Of a stretch of DNA of 64,000 bases, positions 36,792-51,448 are shown one piece after another. Below the pieces are notes generated by a model. It saw only the letters and a list, made by a program, of their open reading frames with translations, was not told the DNA's origin and did no database searches. The DNA is taken from the NCBI GenBank assembly GCA_022702545.1, contig JAHRBC010000005.1:1922001-1986000 (forward strand), written 5' to 3'. The position numbers and the translations under genes are program-made. The first letter of the stretch is position 1, and each line of letters begins with the position of its first letter. The stretch comes from Phycomyces nitens. Its lineage: Eukaryota > Mucoromycota > Mucoromycetes > Mucorales > Phycomycetaceae.

Positions 36792-39730
36792 ATGAACAGA
36801 ATAACCACAAAGGACCTAGTCGCCAGACTGGACAATTCCCAGACCAAGAAGCATATGCCTCTTTTGTGTGCATTGGACAAATCCCTAGGCTGGAGAATAC
36901 TATCAGAAGGATGGAGAGAGTGAGTATAGTTGAGATCAATTAAAGGTCTACTAAACTTTACTATAGATCAGCAAAAGGACTCAAGAGCAATTGCTTCCTG
37001 GTCAATCCAAATGAGACCTACTTTACTTGCATGACTCAGTCCGAGGTAAATATTAACCAATCGAGATCTATAATGCTTTTTTTTCCCCAAAGCTTATTAT
37101 TTGCCAAGAATACGAGCGTAATTGCGCTTGGCTCGGGAAATCCAACAGGCCAGCTATACTTTGTCAAAGACCATATAATTACAGATGACATTAGATGCTC
37201 TCGATTTCAAGCAAGTCGATACTTTATTTTAAAAAGATGTATGCATATAAATGCCATTATTTAATGCGTTTGTATCTATAGTTATTTCAGACTGAACGTC
37301 TGAATGCCCCTATACACTCACTCGACTGGTCTGGCCAGCATCTTTTGGCAGGCACTAATAAAGGAACTGTCAAGCTATTCAACGTTCAAGGTGACTTTGA
37401 TGATGATGATATGCCGGCCAAGTTTGTGAAGTTGGGCAACTATGTCAGCCCATCTCTAGAAGGAGTAAGATTGATTGCCAATGGTAATTAAGGCATAAAC
37501 TGATTATTCTATTAGACACTTCATTCTCGACATCTGCCCAGTTACTCTCACAACACATTTGTAAAGACGGTTGGATTCTCGCCCAATTATTCAGACGGCC
37601 AGATGCCTTTATCACCAACCTCTTCGCCATCTTCCGCAAACTCGCCTAATGAAATGAAAGCCCAAAGGCCCTCTGGTCACTTTCTATCGATCACCGCTAA
37701 TAATATGCATATCTGGGATGTCAATGAAGAGAGAAAGCCAGCCTATACACAAACGGTAACATACTGTCAATTTTAATTTAGTAAGATTAAAACTAGCATA
37801 TTCTGATCTATTTAATAGTCAGACAAACATAACTTGCACTGTGCAAACTGGTCCCATCATGCTCCATATTCTCTTATTGCCACAGCCGGAGAAGGCAAAT
37901 CCCTCAACATAATTGACACCCGTGTGCCAACAAACCATCAAGACGGCGTGGTCTGGAAGGCTCCCGATGCTCATGCTCGACCTATCCAAACAGTTGCATT
38001 CAGTCCATTCATTCCCCACTGGATTGCCTCGGGTGGTGAAGACTGTATAGCCAACATTTGGGATATTCGAGCATCTTGTCATTTGCCTGTTGGAAAAATA
38101 GATGGCCACTTTGGCACAGTCCGATCTGTAAGGATATTCTTGCTTGTTCTAGTACACTGATTACGGTCATTGTCTTAGGTTGCGTGGTCAAACTTGCGTC
38201 CAGAGAACATATCGACAACTTCGTCTGACGGTACAATGCGAATGTGGGTTCTCTCCAGCAACTCTATTCCTATCTGGGATACGTATGATAGATTGACTGG
38301 AAATTATGACCAAGGCAAACACCCTGCCTTTCAGACAGTCTGGGAAAATAATGCTTATACAACCCACAAATCAGACACGAGGGATGGATGGCAATTTAGA
38401 GGAGTGGGTACCGATGAGGAAAAGAGAGATATGTACAAGGAGACTATAATGCCAGCTGGTGCTTTTGGTATTGGAGAATGGGGAAAGTCGTATGGGATGC
38501 CGATTTATGTTGGTGAAGACAGTGACGTGAGTAAAGGTCCTGTTGTTTCAGGTAAAGCTGTGTATATATATATAGTCTAAAAGACGATGTGGACAACTAA
38601 GGCTTTTTTTGTTAGTTATTGCCTCAAAGTCACACCCTGGAGTCTATTACACGGCTACGGACCGTGGGCAGCTCACAGCCCAAACCGTGAGGTTCAGTAA
38701 ATGTGCTGAAATGGATTACAAGTTCAAGTGAGTGATATATTACTATTGGCATGCATTGTATAACATAAAGATCCCTTGTATTAGATACGATCCAACCGTC
38801 AACCCCCTTGCTTCCCAGGTAGAGCAGCATGCATATTGTAGATGTATACGAGAAGCCGAAGAAGCTCTTGATAAGCTAGAATCCCTCCAACAGACCACCA
38901 ATGAAGAACAGTAAGAATAATCCAAGGCTTTAAACAATTCTTAAATATCCATCTATTTAGCTTATGTGATAAAGACATGGTCGCATTAAGAAACTCTGTA
39001 AAACCCATGAGCCCAATTACCCCAGAGATGTGGGAGATTGACTCTGTTCCGGATCTAAAGAGTGCGGCTGCCCAGCTATGGACGAATAGTGATAAATGGG
39101 ATTTCTCCATCACTACTTTTAAAAACGATCTTGATTATTGGGGCAAGCATCTGGCACCTGGCTATAACATTTGCTTCAACTTGCCCGTAATATTTACCAT
39201 TGTGAACCTACTCAAAAATATCTAATATCTATACATATTTCTTTTAGCTCGACTTGTCAGACATCTTTAGAGGAAAGGTCGACCAAAAAATCGAAAACAC
39301 ATCCCAGAGAGACCAAAGTGAATCATCTAGTGCCGAGACAAAGGATGACAATATGTCTATAAAAACCCCCGAGGAAGAATCCTCGGAAGAGCTATTTGAA
39401 GACAACACATCTAATCTGAGCAGAGCCTACACAGTAAACACCAACACAAGTGAAAGAAGTCGCCCGACTCGCAGCAATAGTGTTAGAAGCAATATTGGAC
39501 AATCCTTTAGACGCAATTCGCGAACATCCAATAGTTTAGAATCAACCCCGTCTATACTTCGCAATGCTAATCCTCTAAAGTCTCTTAAACGTGTATTTTC
39601 TCGGACAAAGCCACACGGTACACCGTCCATAGAACGTAAAAACAGCTCTGAAGAACCAATGCCTAGCCCAACCTCTCCCCTGGAACGTAAACCAACCTTA
39701 CGACGTAATGCCATTCTTGGCTCTTTTTAA
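36792..39730 (+). CDS. WD40-repeat protein with serine-rich C-terminal tail
   Basis: Eleven exons (36792-36919, 36967-37045, 37109-37210, 37291-37464, 37516-37755, 37819-38127, 38179-38551, 38616-38727, 38785-38910, 38961-39186, 39248-39730) give 783 aa. WD-type blades are seen at IHSLDWSGQHLLAGTNKGTV, FLSITANNMHIWDV, LIATAGEGKSLNIIDTR, VAFSPFIPHWIASGGEDCIANIWDI and VAWSNLRPENISTTSSDGTM, so residues about 120-420 form a beta propeller. A second conserved-looking block (PITPEMWEIDSVPDLKSAAAQLW, WDFSITTFKNDLDYWG) follows, then a Ser/Arg-rich low-complexity tail, probably phosphorylated. Intron 3 uses a GC donor. Orthology is not recognised. The final TAA overlaps the stop of the convergent epimerase gene. 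Confidence 0.83.
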
Positions 39731-40929
39731 TCAGAAGTTACATAAAAATGGAAAACTGTTTTGCTTGCATATACATCTCCCTTTTGTACCAGCACACTGC
39801 TTCTCCACTGGGGCTTGTTAACAGCATCTGGAGGGCGCTGGCTCTCTAGACAGAAACCAGCGTGTTGTCCAATTGGGGAATTCTTTTGGTATTTTGTGCC
39901 AGTGAGCACATTTGGAGTGATCCAGCCACCGATATAGAACTGGAAACTAGGCTCGGTTGTTGCAAAATCCAATGAGATGCCAGTTTCAGGAGCGTGGATT
40001 GTAGCAACTTGGCGGAGGGGGAGTGAAGAAGTATCGGTTTTGTAGTCCTCGTGGATGATATAGGGATGGTCATAGCCATGGGTGGCTGGAAGGCAGCTAA
40101 CACGAGCACCAATGGGGGTTCGTGCGTTTGAACCCTATATAGACTACTATAAGCAACCAACATATGCAACACACTAGAGACTTACCGTAAAATCAAACCA
40201 GGGAGCATCTTTGTACTCCAACTTTTCCCCAGTAGGAAGAGAGTTTTCATCCAAAGCCAAGGTTCCCTTTACATCATTTGTCATTGTGACCTCATGACCC
40301 AGAATGGTTGGGTTCAAGTCAAGACCGGCAAGGTTGAAGTAGGTATGGTTAGTGAGATTGACAATGGTATCCTTGTCTGTAGTAGCATGGTAGGAGATCT
40401 CGAGAGTGTTCTCGTCAGTGACAGTGTAGATGACAGATGTGGTGAGTGTGCCAGGGTAGTCCTGATCTCCATCTGGGGAAACCAGATCAAGACGAATAGA
40501 AGCAGGACTCTCGGACAATATGGTTACGTCCCAGATACACTTGTCAAACCCTTTGATTCCACCATGAAGAGCATTTGGTCCATTGTTTGTTGCCAGCTTG
40601 TAATTCTCACCGTCTACAGTGAACTTTCCTTCTCCAATACTACGGATGATACTCGTCAGACACACTCTGCCTATAGCCATTGGGACTTACCGGTTAGCAA
40701 AACGGCCGATCAATGCACCAAAGTAAGGGTTTGCTGGGTTCTGGTATGCTTCATAGTTATCAAAGCCCAAGACAACGTCCTTGACAGTGCCATTCTTGTC
40801 GGGAGTGAGGATGTGAGTGATGGTTCCACCATAATTCAGAACCATGACGGCCAGTGTCTTTTTTTCATTGATGAGAGTGTACTGGTCAATACCAGCTGAA
40901 GGGGAGATGGATATCTTGGCAATAGGCAT
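39727..40929 (-). CDS. Aldose 1-epimerase (galactose mutarotase)
   Basis: Three exons (40691-40929, 40186-40639, 39727-40134) give 366 aa. Motifs of the GalM family run in order: LNYGGTITHILTPD, DVVLGFDNYEAY, YFGALIGRFANRIGEGKF, GPNALHGGIKGFDKCIWDV, the catalytic histidine in NLTNHTYFNL, and GFCLESQRPPDAVN, which carries the catalytic Glu. It interconverts alpha and beta anomers of glucose and galactose in the cytosol and feeds the Leloir pathway. Unlike yeast Gal10 it is a stand-alone mutarotase without a UDP-galactose epimerase half. Its TAA shares the palindrome TTAA (39727-39730) with the stop of the WD40 gene. Confidence 0.94.
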
Positions 40930-42368
40930 GTTTTGTGTAGGTTGATGTGAAAAGAGGAGAAGAGAAGATATCTAGAGCCATTCAATAGCTTTATATAGTA
41001 TTTATGATGTCGTTTTAGCCAACTGGCACTAATTGTACTCAGTAACCATATCCCGCAGTTGATGATGTCTAACAAAGGTTAAATCTACGAGTGTGGGACA
41101 CATACGCTAAATAACGCGATTTGATAAACGATTCCACCCCAGCAGCAAAAAAAAATAAAAAAAAAGGCACCTGGGAGCTGGTTCTGAAAGAAACAAAACT
41201 ATTCCCAAGATTAAGTTGGCCAATGGTATCCTCCTGTTGTTACCGCAACGCCATTTCCCCTCCTTTGCCTGGACTCTTTATTTGTAGCGAAAAGCTTATT
41301 GACTGGTAACCATGGAAGCCATGGAAGCCCACTGAATATTTAATAGCTTTTCCCAACCATTTATACTTTCTTTTTCTTTTTCTTTTTGGTTTTTACCCTA
41401 ACAACCAGAATGTTCCTATGCGATTGTTGTACCAACGCTTCTCAATATATATATTTTCTGCTATTAAACACACCAAAATAAATGGTTGATCTTTAAAGCA
41501 TTCCTCACAAAAGATATATATATACATCTATTTGGACTGCACTTTAAGAAAGAGTGGTGGACATTGGCATCACACATTCACATTATTCCACGAATCCCAT
41601 TAGACATGAATCGCTTTAATATATTAAATAACCATTGGATACCTGTATATTTCTTCTCGAATACCCCACTGTAAATACCAAAAATAAATAATGATGGAAA
41701 TAGAGTTAGTTTTCCGAACAGGGTTCCTGACATAAGCATATTCTAGATGCTTCGAGCTACAAAGGTCTCCAAGCCATTTTTAAAAGACATTCGCCAATTA
41801 GTCAAATGGAACGCTTGTAAGATGTTTATATTTTTTTTTTCTGCTTGCTTGAATTACAATCTGATATTAGTATCAGGCTCATTACATTCGAACCGGCAGT
41901 AAAGTCTGGGAAGACCTGGATTAAATGCTATTCACAAGAATACTGTTGCACATTGCATTGGTACCAAATGATTGGAACAGTGACACCAAGAGTATATAAT
42001 GTGTTATGTTACTCGCAAAATACATGTATTCTTGTTTATGCAAAAAATATATATAGTCTCTTGTCCTTGATAATTGACAAAATCACAAATGATGATACTT
42101 TTGGGGATTTGCGATATGTCTAATTGCTGCAACTTGCTGCGACCAATAAGAATAAGAATAATAATTCAAAGTATTTGGATATGTTGGCTGTATAATCATA
42201 ATCATTTGAATTAAATTAAAAGCAAAATAGAATACACCTTTTTATGCTCAGACAAACAATTTTGAGACTTTATATAATATATTTTGAAACATTAATACGC
42301 CGATTAAAATAAAACCCCAATAAAGAGGAGAAGACATTTGTGTATAGTGTATAAATGATTAATCCTGA

Positions 42369-42376
42369 TGACGTCA
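42369..42376. promoter_or_regulatory. Perfect CRE palindrome TGACGTCA upstream of MET3
   Basis: bZIP-type octamer. Sulfur genes in Neurospora and Aspergillus are controlled by the bZIP factors CYS3/MetR, whose sites are related but not identical; control by such a factor is inferred. Confidence 0.35.
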
Positions 42377-42822
42377 ATAAAAGTTTGTTTGTTAAGATGT
42401 GAGTGTCCGAAGGAAAGGTACAGAAAAAGAACAAGTGGTTTGTCAGCCTGGCTCCAAATATCTTACCTTACCAATTGCCTATTTTTTGAGAGATGTGCGA
42501 CGGTGCTACATAGTGAATGATTTTGGCAGATCTTGCTGGCATGACCAATTCTTCTGTTGAGCAATTTATCCCATGAATTGCAACATGTATTTTTTTTGGC
42601 AGATAGAACAAAGGGAAGAGAATACAAGCCTTCAATCGGTGAGAAAAGGCCTGCGATAATCTAAAAAAAAAAACAAAAAAAAAAGAAATCGTGGATAGCT
42701 GCAGTGGAGCAAATGGGCAGTTGGCCCACAGAGACTCAAATAATGTGCGTCATGGATCGGCCCGCTCATTGGATACATGCCCGAATTGCGCCATCGTGTT
42801 CCTGGGTCGCTTCATCTCGAGC

Positions 42823-42829
42823 TATAAAA
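42823..42829 (+). promoter_or_regulatory. TATA box of MET3
   Basis: TATAAAA 61 bp upstream of the start codon, in a context (GAGCTATAAAAGCC) that fits a strong TATA-type promoter. Confidence 0.6.
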
Positions 42830-42856
42830 GCCTTTGGAAATCTTACAACTCTTTAA

Positions 42857-44770
<1,914 letters not shown>

Positions 44771-44903
44771 GCAACATCATTTCACATCACCCCCTACATC
44801 ATTTCCTTTCCCCATCTTCTCAATTGAAGTTCTTGTACACATAATAAAAAAATTGCTATATAGATGTAATACACTTGGTTTTTGTTTTTTATTGATGGAA
44901 TGT
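44771..44903. terminator. Convergent 3' region MET3/SER33
   Basis: Only 133 bp separate the two stop codons. AATAAA-type strings (ATAATAAAA near 44841-44849 on plus; CAATAAAAAA on minus near 44893) are likely cleavage and polyadenylation signals, so the transcripts probably overlap. Confidence 0.45.
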
Positions 44904-46465
44904 TTAATAGAGCACACGGGTGCTAATGTTGGCTGGTGTTGCAGTAATTGCATCGTAGATCTGATGGAGCTGCTCCTCTGCAACATCAGCAATATCTGCC
45001 ATCACATAGGCAATATCTCCCTTTGAGTCAGAATACTGCTTCTCTACATTGTGATCGGCAAAGATCTCGTTGATTGACTAACAAAAAATACATATGAGTC
45101 ATCCATACCCACCATTTTTACAGCCAATGCAAACTGATGTCTGTCAAATCTTACCTTGAGTACACCTGGGATATTGCGATGAATATAGAGGACCCGGACC
45201 GTATTCTTGTCTTCTTCGCGGATGACACGAAGATCAATCTCGGGAAAGTTGACAGCACCAATCGAGGTTCCTTCATTGATGTATTTGATCAAGGCAGACG
45301 AGACTTCGATACCAATCATTCGCTGGGCTTCTTCAGTAGAACCTCCAATGTGAGGAGTCATGATGATGTTGGGACACTTTAGAAGTTCGGGATAATCTGT
45401 GAAATGTCTGCCGTTGCTTGCAGGCTCCTTTGGGAATACATCAATGGCAGCACCAGCCAGATGGCCAGACTGGAGGCCCTTGATGAGACCTGGGATCTGG
45501 ACAACAGTGCCTCGGGCGTTGTTGAGGAGATAAGATCCCTTCTTCATATAGCCCATGATCTCGCGTTCGCCAATCATGTCTCTGGTCTCCTCCAATTCGG
45601 GTACGTGGAGCGACACGAAATCAGAGATGGATAGCAATTCCTCAAGTGTTTCGGTCTGTTTGGCAGTTCCAAGTGGCATGATCTGGAGAACATCGTAAAA
45701 GTACACAGACATACCCATGGACTCGGCCAGAACAGACAGCTGTGAGCCAATGTGACCATAGCCAACAATGCCCAGCACCTTTCCACGGATCTCAAAGCAC
45801 CTCTTGGATACCTTGTTCCATGTCTCATAGTGCATCTCGATGTTGCGGTCACCCAACTGACGAGCCAATACAATCATCTCACCGATGACTAGCTCGGCCA
45901 CTGAGCGAGAATTACTGAATGGCGAATTGAATACTGCGATCTGTAAGAGCAAGATTATGGATAAGCAGATGTACATATTCTCTGTCTTTTTAATCCCATC
46001 TTTGCCTCTCTCTCTCCCTTCTCTCTCTCTCTTTTACTTACTCCTTTGTGGGCAGCAGCATGGAGATCAACCTGGTTGGTTCCGATGCAGAAGCAACCAA
46101 TGACCTTGAGATTGACAGCAGCATCCAGGACCTGCTTTGTCAGTTTGGTCTTTGAGCGAAGACCAATGACATGGACATCCTTGATCTTCTCGATCAACTC
46201 GTCGCCAACCAGTGCCTTGCTATATGTCTCTACCTACCATTCGGTTAATCAGTCTGGATACTTGGATGACATGGATCACACCAATGTTTTCTTTTTAAAA
46301 AAAAATTACCTGGTACCCTTGTTTCAAAAACGATTTGACAGCTGTCTCGTTAATATTCTCGAGCAAGAGGATCTTGACTTCAGAGGTATTAAAGGGACGA
46401 AGGGCGCGAGGCTTTGGCTGTACAAACGATGAACGGCGGGGTGTCTCGGGGGATTGGGAGGCCAT
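44904..46465 (-). CDS. SER33: D-3-phosphoglycerate dehydrogenase
   Basis: Four exons (46310-46465, 46042-46233, 45155-45940, 44904-45077) give 435 aa. The N-terminal substrate-domain residues VIGLRSKTKLTKQVLD and FCIGTNQVDL are followed by the Rossmann NAD site VLGIVGYGHIGSQ (about residue 170-180) and the catalytic set NNARGTVV, ELEETRDMIG and PHIGGSTEEAQ. A C-terminal ACT domain (VRVLYIHRNIPGVLK... DIAYVMADI) binds serine in feedback-regulated enzymes. It commits 3-phosphoglycerate to serine synthesis in the cytosol. Yeast has two copies, SER3 and SER33; the symbol here means the family. It shares a 402-bp divergent promoter with MET2. Confidence 0.96.
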
Positions 46466-46867
46466 GATCCAGAATAAGAGAAAAAGGAATCTGTTGGGCC
46501 TTTGAGCTCTGAATTTTTTTTTATAAAGCGAGCCCAGGGTGACGTATATCACAACCCTTTTTTTTCCCAACTGCCATCTTTACACCAATTGCTTCTCTCT
46601 TTTGGCCCTATAATGGACCGCTAGCTCAAAACACTTCTTTAGTCCTTAATGCCCTGACCATGCGGCCCTCAAAACACTCGCCAGTGAGGGTGGGACAGAT
46701 AGCAGCACAAGAATGGCATCATTAAGCTAGACATGATGAGATGCTAAAGACAGTCACTGAAGACGCCGGCTTTTATTGGATCATTTAGCATGATACATCT
46801 CTATCTCATCGAAAGGCTTAACCCCCTAGTGACCGTTCATCTTTCTTTCTCTTTCTTTAACTTTACC
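46466..46867. promoter_or_regulatory. Shared divergent promoter SER33/MET2
   Basis: 402 bp between divergent starts. TGACGTA at 46540-46546 lies 75 bp from the SER33 ATG with TATAAAG-like DNA next to it. The MET2 side has a CT-rich stretch before the ATG. No CACGTG and no exact Gcn4/CPC1 TGACTCA site was seen. Confidence 0.5.
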
Positions 46868-48309
46868 ATGAGTACCTATCATACAATCAAGGATGGCCTT
46901 CCACCTGCCCTGTCCAAGAACTACTTGGCAGCATTGATACCTGACCAGAACATCACCATTTTCCCCAGCTTTACTCTTGAATCAGGTGTAACCCTCCACC
47001 AAGTGCCAGTTGGTTGGAAATCCTGGGGAAAGCTGAATGCCAAAGGTGACAATTGTATGGTTATCTGTCATGCTTTGACTGGCAGTGCAGATGTCGAGGA
47101 CTGGTAAGCCCAGAAGCCTTGTGGGAATGTGAATGGGTTCTCAAGTGGTTTACTTAGGTGGGGACCTTTGATGGGTCCTGGTCGTGCATTTGATCCTACG
47201 AGATTCTTTATCGTGTGTTGCAACGTAATGGGATCTCCCTATGGCTCAGCATCTCCTCTTACTCTCAACCCAGACACCAAACACAACTATGGCCCTGAAT
47301 TCCCCTTGGCCAGTGTACGGGACGATGTCCGTCTCCACCGTTTGATTTTGGATCAGCTAGGTGTCAAACAAATTGCTGCATGCATTGGAGGTTCAATGGG
47401 TGGAATGCAGGTGCTTGAATGGGCAGCAATGGGTCATGATTACGTAAAGACAATCGTCCCAATTGCTACATCTGGCCGACATTCGGCATGGGGTATTAGC
47501 TGGGGAGAAGCCCAACGGCAATCGATCTATAGTGATCCCAACTACGGTAAGCAAATCATAAAGGAAAAAAAGGAACCAATCTATGGGGATACTCATAAAC
47601 AGCCTTAGCCGACGGTTACTATACCCCAGACGCACGCCCAACAGCAGGCCTTTCAGCAGCCCGTATGTCTGCCTTGCTGACCTACCGTTCTCGCAATTCG
47701 TTTGAGTCGAGATTTGGCCGCAAATCAGCCGAGAGCCGCCAACATTCCAAACCAACAACCCCCGGAGAAGCCAACCGTATGATGCACAACGATGGACACA
47801 AATCCAAACTGTCGCCTCCCAGCACCCACACGACCATCAATGACCCTCCTATGCCCACCCCCTTTGTTTTCTCGGCTCAGTCCTATCTGCGTTACCAGGG
47901 CGACAAGTTTATCAATCGGTTTGATGCCAATTGCTATATTGCTCTCACTCGAAAGATGGATTCGCATGATGTCTCTAGAGGAAGGGGCGAGTATGAGAGT
48001 GTTTTGGAGAATATGAAGCAGCCGGCTCTTGTGATTGGTATCGAGTCTGATGGTCTGTTTACAATCTCGGAACAGTATGAGCTTGCTGAGTGCATTCCAA
48101 AGGCAGAAATGATTGTCATTCAGTCCCCCGATGGCCATGATGGGTTTTTGCTTGAATTTGACCAGATTAATCAGCATATCCTCAAGTTCATTCATTCTAC
48201 CCTTCCAGAGATCTTTGCCGGTTCTCCAACAGTTACCAGCACCGAGGAAATCAAGGCCACCAAGACCAGTCTTTTTGGTGAGGCAGAAGTAGACATTACT
48301 CAGTGGTAA
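46868..48309 (+). CDS. MET2: Homoserine O-acetyltransferase
   Basis: Three exons (46868-47103, 47158-47546, 47609-48309) give 441 aa (yeast Met2 486). An alpha/beta-hydrolase fold with the early VCHALTGSADVEDWWGPLMGPG block, the FFIVCCNVMGSPYGSASP block and the nucleophile elbow IGGSMGGMQVLEW (Ser near residue 157). The catalytic Asp is in VIGIESDGLF and the His in SPDGHDGFLLE, so the triad is complete. A low-complexity insert (SAESRQHSKPTTPGEANRMM) sits between the cap and the triad Asp, as in other fungal members. It acetylates homoserine, the acceptor for sulfide in methionine synthesis. The in-frame ATG at 46790 is less likely than 46868. Confidence 0.96.
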
Positions 48310-50188
48310 TATAGTATATTATAGCATGTTTCATGCCATTTTATTATTATTATTACTATTAGCATTTTTTGCTATTATTATTGTTATTATTGTACGAACC
48401 TTTATTTCTTTATTTCTTTTTTTTTATAACCATAGACTATATATTTCTTCTTCTTTTCTTCTTATTTTTACAGATTCTTTACTCAATATTTTTTTCACCC
48501 CATTCACATGCATAAAACTCATTGTCAATAATAATACCAATATCAAAAGACCAACCACTTTGTTTTCACTTGAACTTTATCATCTTTATCGTCACAGCAA
48601 AAAAAAAATAAGTCACAGAATTACGCATTAATCAATTGCAAGACTTAAAAGTTGTCAATCACTTCTTTACTCTTTACACATCACAATCTACATTTAGAAT
48701 CATTTTCTTTTAGCAGCCTTTGTCAACTGAGAAAGTCTATTAATAAAAAACACTTTGAATCAGTAAAGACTCTAGAATAAATCAATTCATATAGCTCAAA
48801 CAAACTGGCAACAGTCGATTCAAATATACTCTACCAAAAGAGTCAAGAGTATTAAACCTGTAAAAATGGTGTCACACATAAACTTACTGTTCACAACAAC
48901 CATCTCTTTCTTGCTTTGGTTTCCGCATATCACAAGTAAACGAAACTTTTATTATGTGTTGACTTGGGGCCTTGCACTATTCCTGGCAATTCATATAGTC
49001 CGTGGCTTGATTTACGTTGTGTTGGTTTAACGGTATCCAACAACTGAGCCAAGCCAGTAGACCTAACCCATGTTCATTTCTATACACCTTGTCAGACGTT
49101 CACTGTCAATAAACGTCAGTTATTACGCTCCAAAAAAAATAAAGTGAACACACGAAAACGGCCATCATTCCAAAAAAATCAAACGAGAAGCAACCACGGC
49201 TGTTTGCAGCTGATGCTCAATGGTGCATTTGTAACTTTAGTACGCTTACCTTGAATGCGTTTGCCCTGGAGCATGATTACTATGAACTCAGGCGCCGTCA
49301 CGCTCGATATAAGATCATCATTTACTACCATGACCAAAGCAGAGAAATCTCGCTTCCTCTAGGAATTTGAAAACTGGTGCCTCACCCTTGATTGCACAGA
49401 GTTCTGGAAGGAACCCAAGCAAAAGATATGCTTTGGCAACTGCTGTATCCAACTGCTCCGAAGCGATCGATAAGGTGTTAGTGTCTGATTCCCGGGGCCT
49501 TTTGGAGCCTTGGGATCAACTCCCAACCGTATAATTACGAACTTTATGTCCAACACAGGAAACAGCACCAGCAGCTGGTTTGAATCAAGAGAATGATAAT
49601 ACTCAGCAAGGAAGTGACAGCAAAGAGAAGCATTGGATTATTTTATTGATGGGAATGATATTACTTTTCTTTTCCTAAAATACCGGTATCAAGCAGACAT
49701 CATTGCCATGTCTGTCCTCTTGAAACCAAACATTCAGGAGGTCTTGGCCTTGGCCTTGTCGGGTGTACTCTTCCTGGCAAATGAACAGCATATCGAATAG
49801 CAAAATGACTGTTTTTTTTGAGGGGGAAACAAGTGCTCAGCTCAAGAATCTGTTAAAGCATCAAACCCAAGCACTACTACTCAGCAATGTACCACACGAT
49901 TCCCCGAATTTCACCAATGAAAACTTTAATGGTGAACATTTTATCTGCTATTGATGATAAGGATATGTCTCCAAAAAGTGTCAATCTCCACCTCTTGACT
50001 CTGGCCAAGTCTAATGTTGTCAAAATACTCATATGAAATCATTATCCTTTCCTCCATCGCAGACAAGGGCCGGTTTGGAGAAGTAGACGTACAAAGTATG
50101 GCCACATCCTATTCTCACTCTTCAAGTCAATGGTAAAAATAAAATTGACTGAGCATGACCATAATCAATGTCATATTTCTTCTCTCTG

Positions 50189-50228
<40 letters not shown>

Positions 50229-50535
50229 TCAAAAGTAGTATATTCATCTACATATTGTTCTTGCTGGTTTGGTTGATATGAAATAAATGACATTTGCTTG
50301 TCGTCAAGTCGACAATATTTAATAAAATTGTCAATGAATGATAAAAACATAGTCTTGAAATCCAACTACTGTGTCGTTTCTAAAACGAACCAAAAAAAAT
50401 TTAAAGATTATCCCACTAAAAAATTTACCCATCCCAGCAGGGAAACAAAAAAAAAGTACGTCCAAATATTTATTCAAAACCCGGTAATAAGGACAGACCA
50501 AGCAAGCAAGTTTAGACCCCCATTGCCTTGTCATA
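48310..50535. other. Intergenic with possible decayed coding relic
   Basis: 2.2 kb. 48310-49100 is A+T-rich with ATT and poly(T) runs. 49200-50130 has near-coding composition with broken frames (for example EFENWCLTLDCTEFWKEPKQ followed by stops, and a VLALALSGVLFLANEQ stretch), which looks like the remains of a gene or retroelement gag, but I cannot name it. 50191-50226 is an (ATT)n microsatellite. Confidence 0.4.
50191..50226 (+). repeat. (ATT)12 microsatellite
   Basis: Twelve perfect ATT units in the intergenic region upstream of the TMX-like gene. Confidence 0.85.
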
Positions 50536-51448
50536 ATGCAGCTTTTACGTCTCTTTGGTTTCCTGACCTTGGTGTCCTTTTGCTATGCAAACATTGTCAA
50601 AGTGACAGACGAGAACTTTGGTTCATTAGTCAATGATTCTGATGAATGGATTCTAGATTTGTGAGTTTTTTTTGTCGAGATTTCAACAACCATTTAAAAC
50701 AATATCAATCAATCATGACTAATGTGAATAATAATAATAATAATAAAACAACCAATACAAATAAGCTATGCTCCATGGTGCCATCATTGCAAGTCTTTTG
50801 AAAAGACCTACAAGCACCTCGATGATAGAATCATGTCTAGTGGAATGAACATCAAGCTTGGAAAGGTCGATACTGATTCTAATCCCTATCTTGCCGCTCG
50901 GTTCTTTGTCTCTCGCTTACCCACCGTGGTCCACATCAAGGATAGACAGGGTAATAAATAGAATAGCAGTAAAAAGGGTTCTGTACCGCTTTGTTTGTCT
51001 GTTTGTGCAGTTCATAACCTCATTGTTTCTTAAAACGATATCCAGTCCGTTTTATTACCCAGCGTAACCCGGCTGCTCTTGTCCAGCTGTTGGAAGAAGA
51101 GACATGGAAAGACATTGAACCCAAGTCTGGTGTGATGTCTCCTTATGGTTTCATGTGAGTATTATACTATCGAGTGCAGGGCGCATATTCTGACACATGT
51201 ATGCATACTGCAGGGGTATTTCGTTTGGATATATTGGCGCAATTGTCAAAAAGGTGTCGGGTATGTCTCCCTGGGCTCTGGTGGGTGGTCTTGTCATTGT
51301 CTTGATTCTTGTTATTGGCCTGCCCATCTATCTTGGACCAGCCGATGAAGATAAGGCCAAGAGTGAGGTCAAGGGAAGTGCTAGATCTACCTCTGTTGCT
51401 ACTAAATCAGATGCAGCACGTCAAAGACGATCAAGGCGTATTGATTAA
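50536..51448 (+). CDS. Thioredoxin-related transmembrane protein (TMX type) of the ER
   Basis: Four exons (50536-50660, 50766-50950, 51046-51154, 51214-51448) give 217 aa. A signal peptide (residues 1-18, LLRLFGFLTLVSFCYA) precedes one thioredoxin domain with the active site FYAPWCHHCKSF (Cys47 and Cys50) and the cis-proline segment SRLPTVVHIKD. A transmembrane helix at 161-181 (ALVGGLVIVLILVIGLPIYLG) leads to a cytosolic tail that ends in basic RQRRSRRID. This is the layout of TMX1-like membrane-bound PDI relatives. The CHHC site is intermediate between PDI CGHC and thioredoxin; redox activity is expected. Confidence 0.9.
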
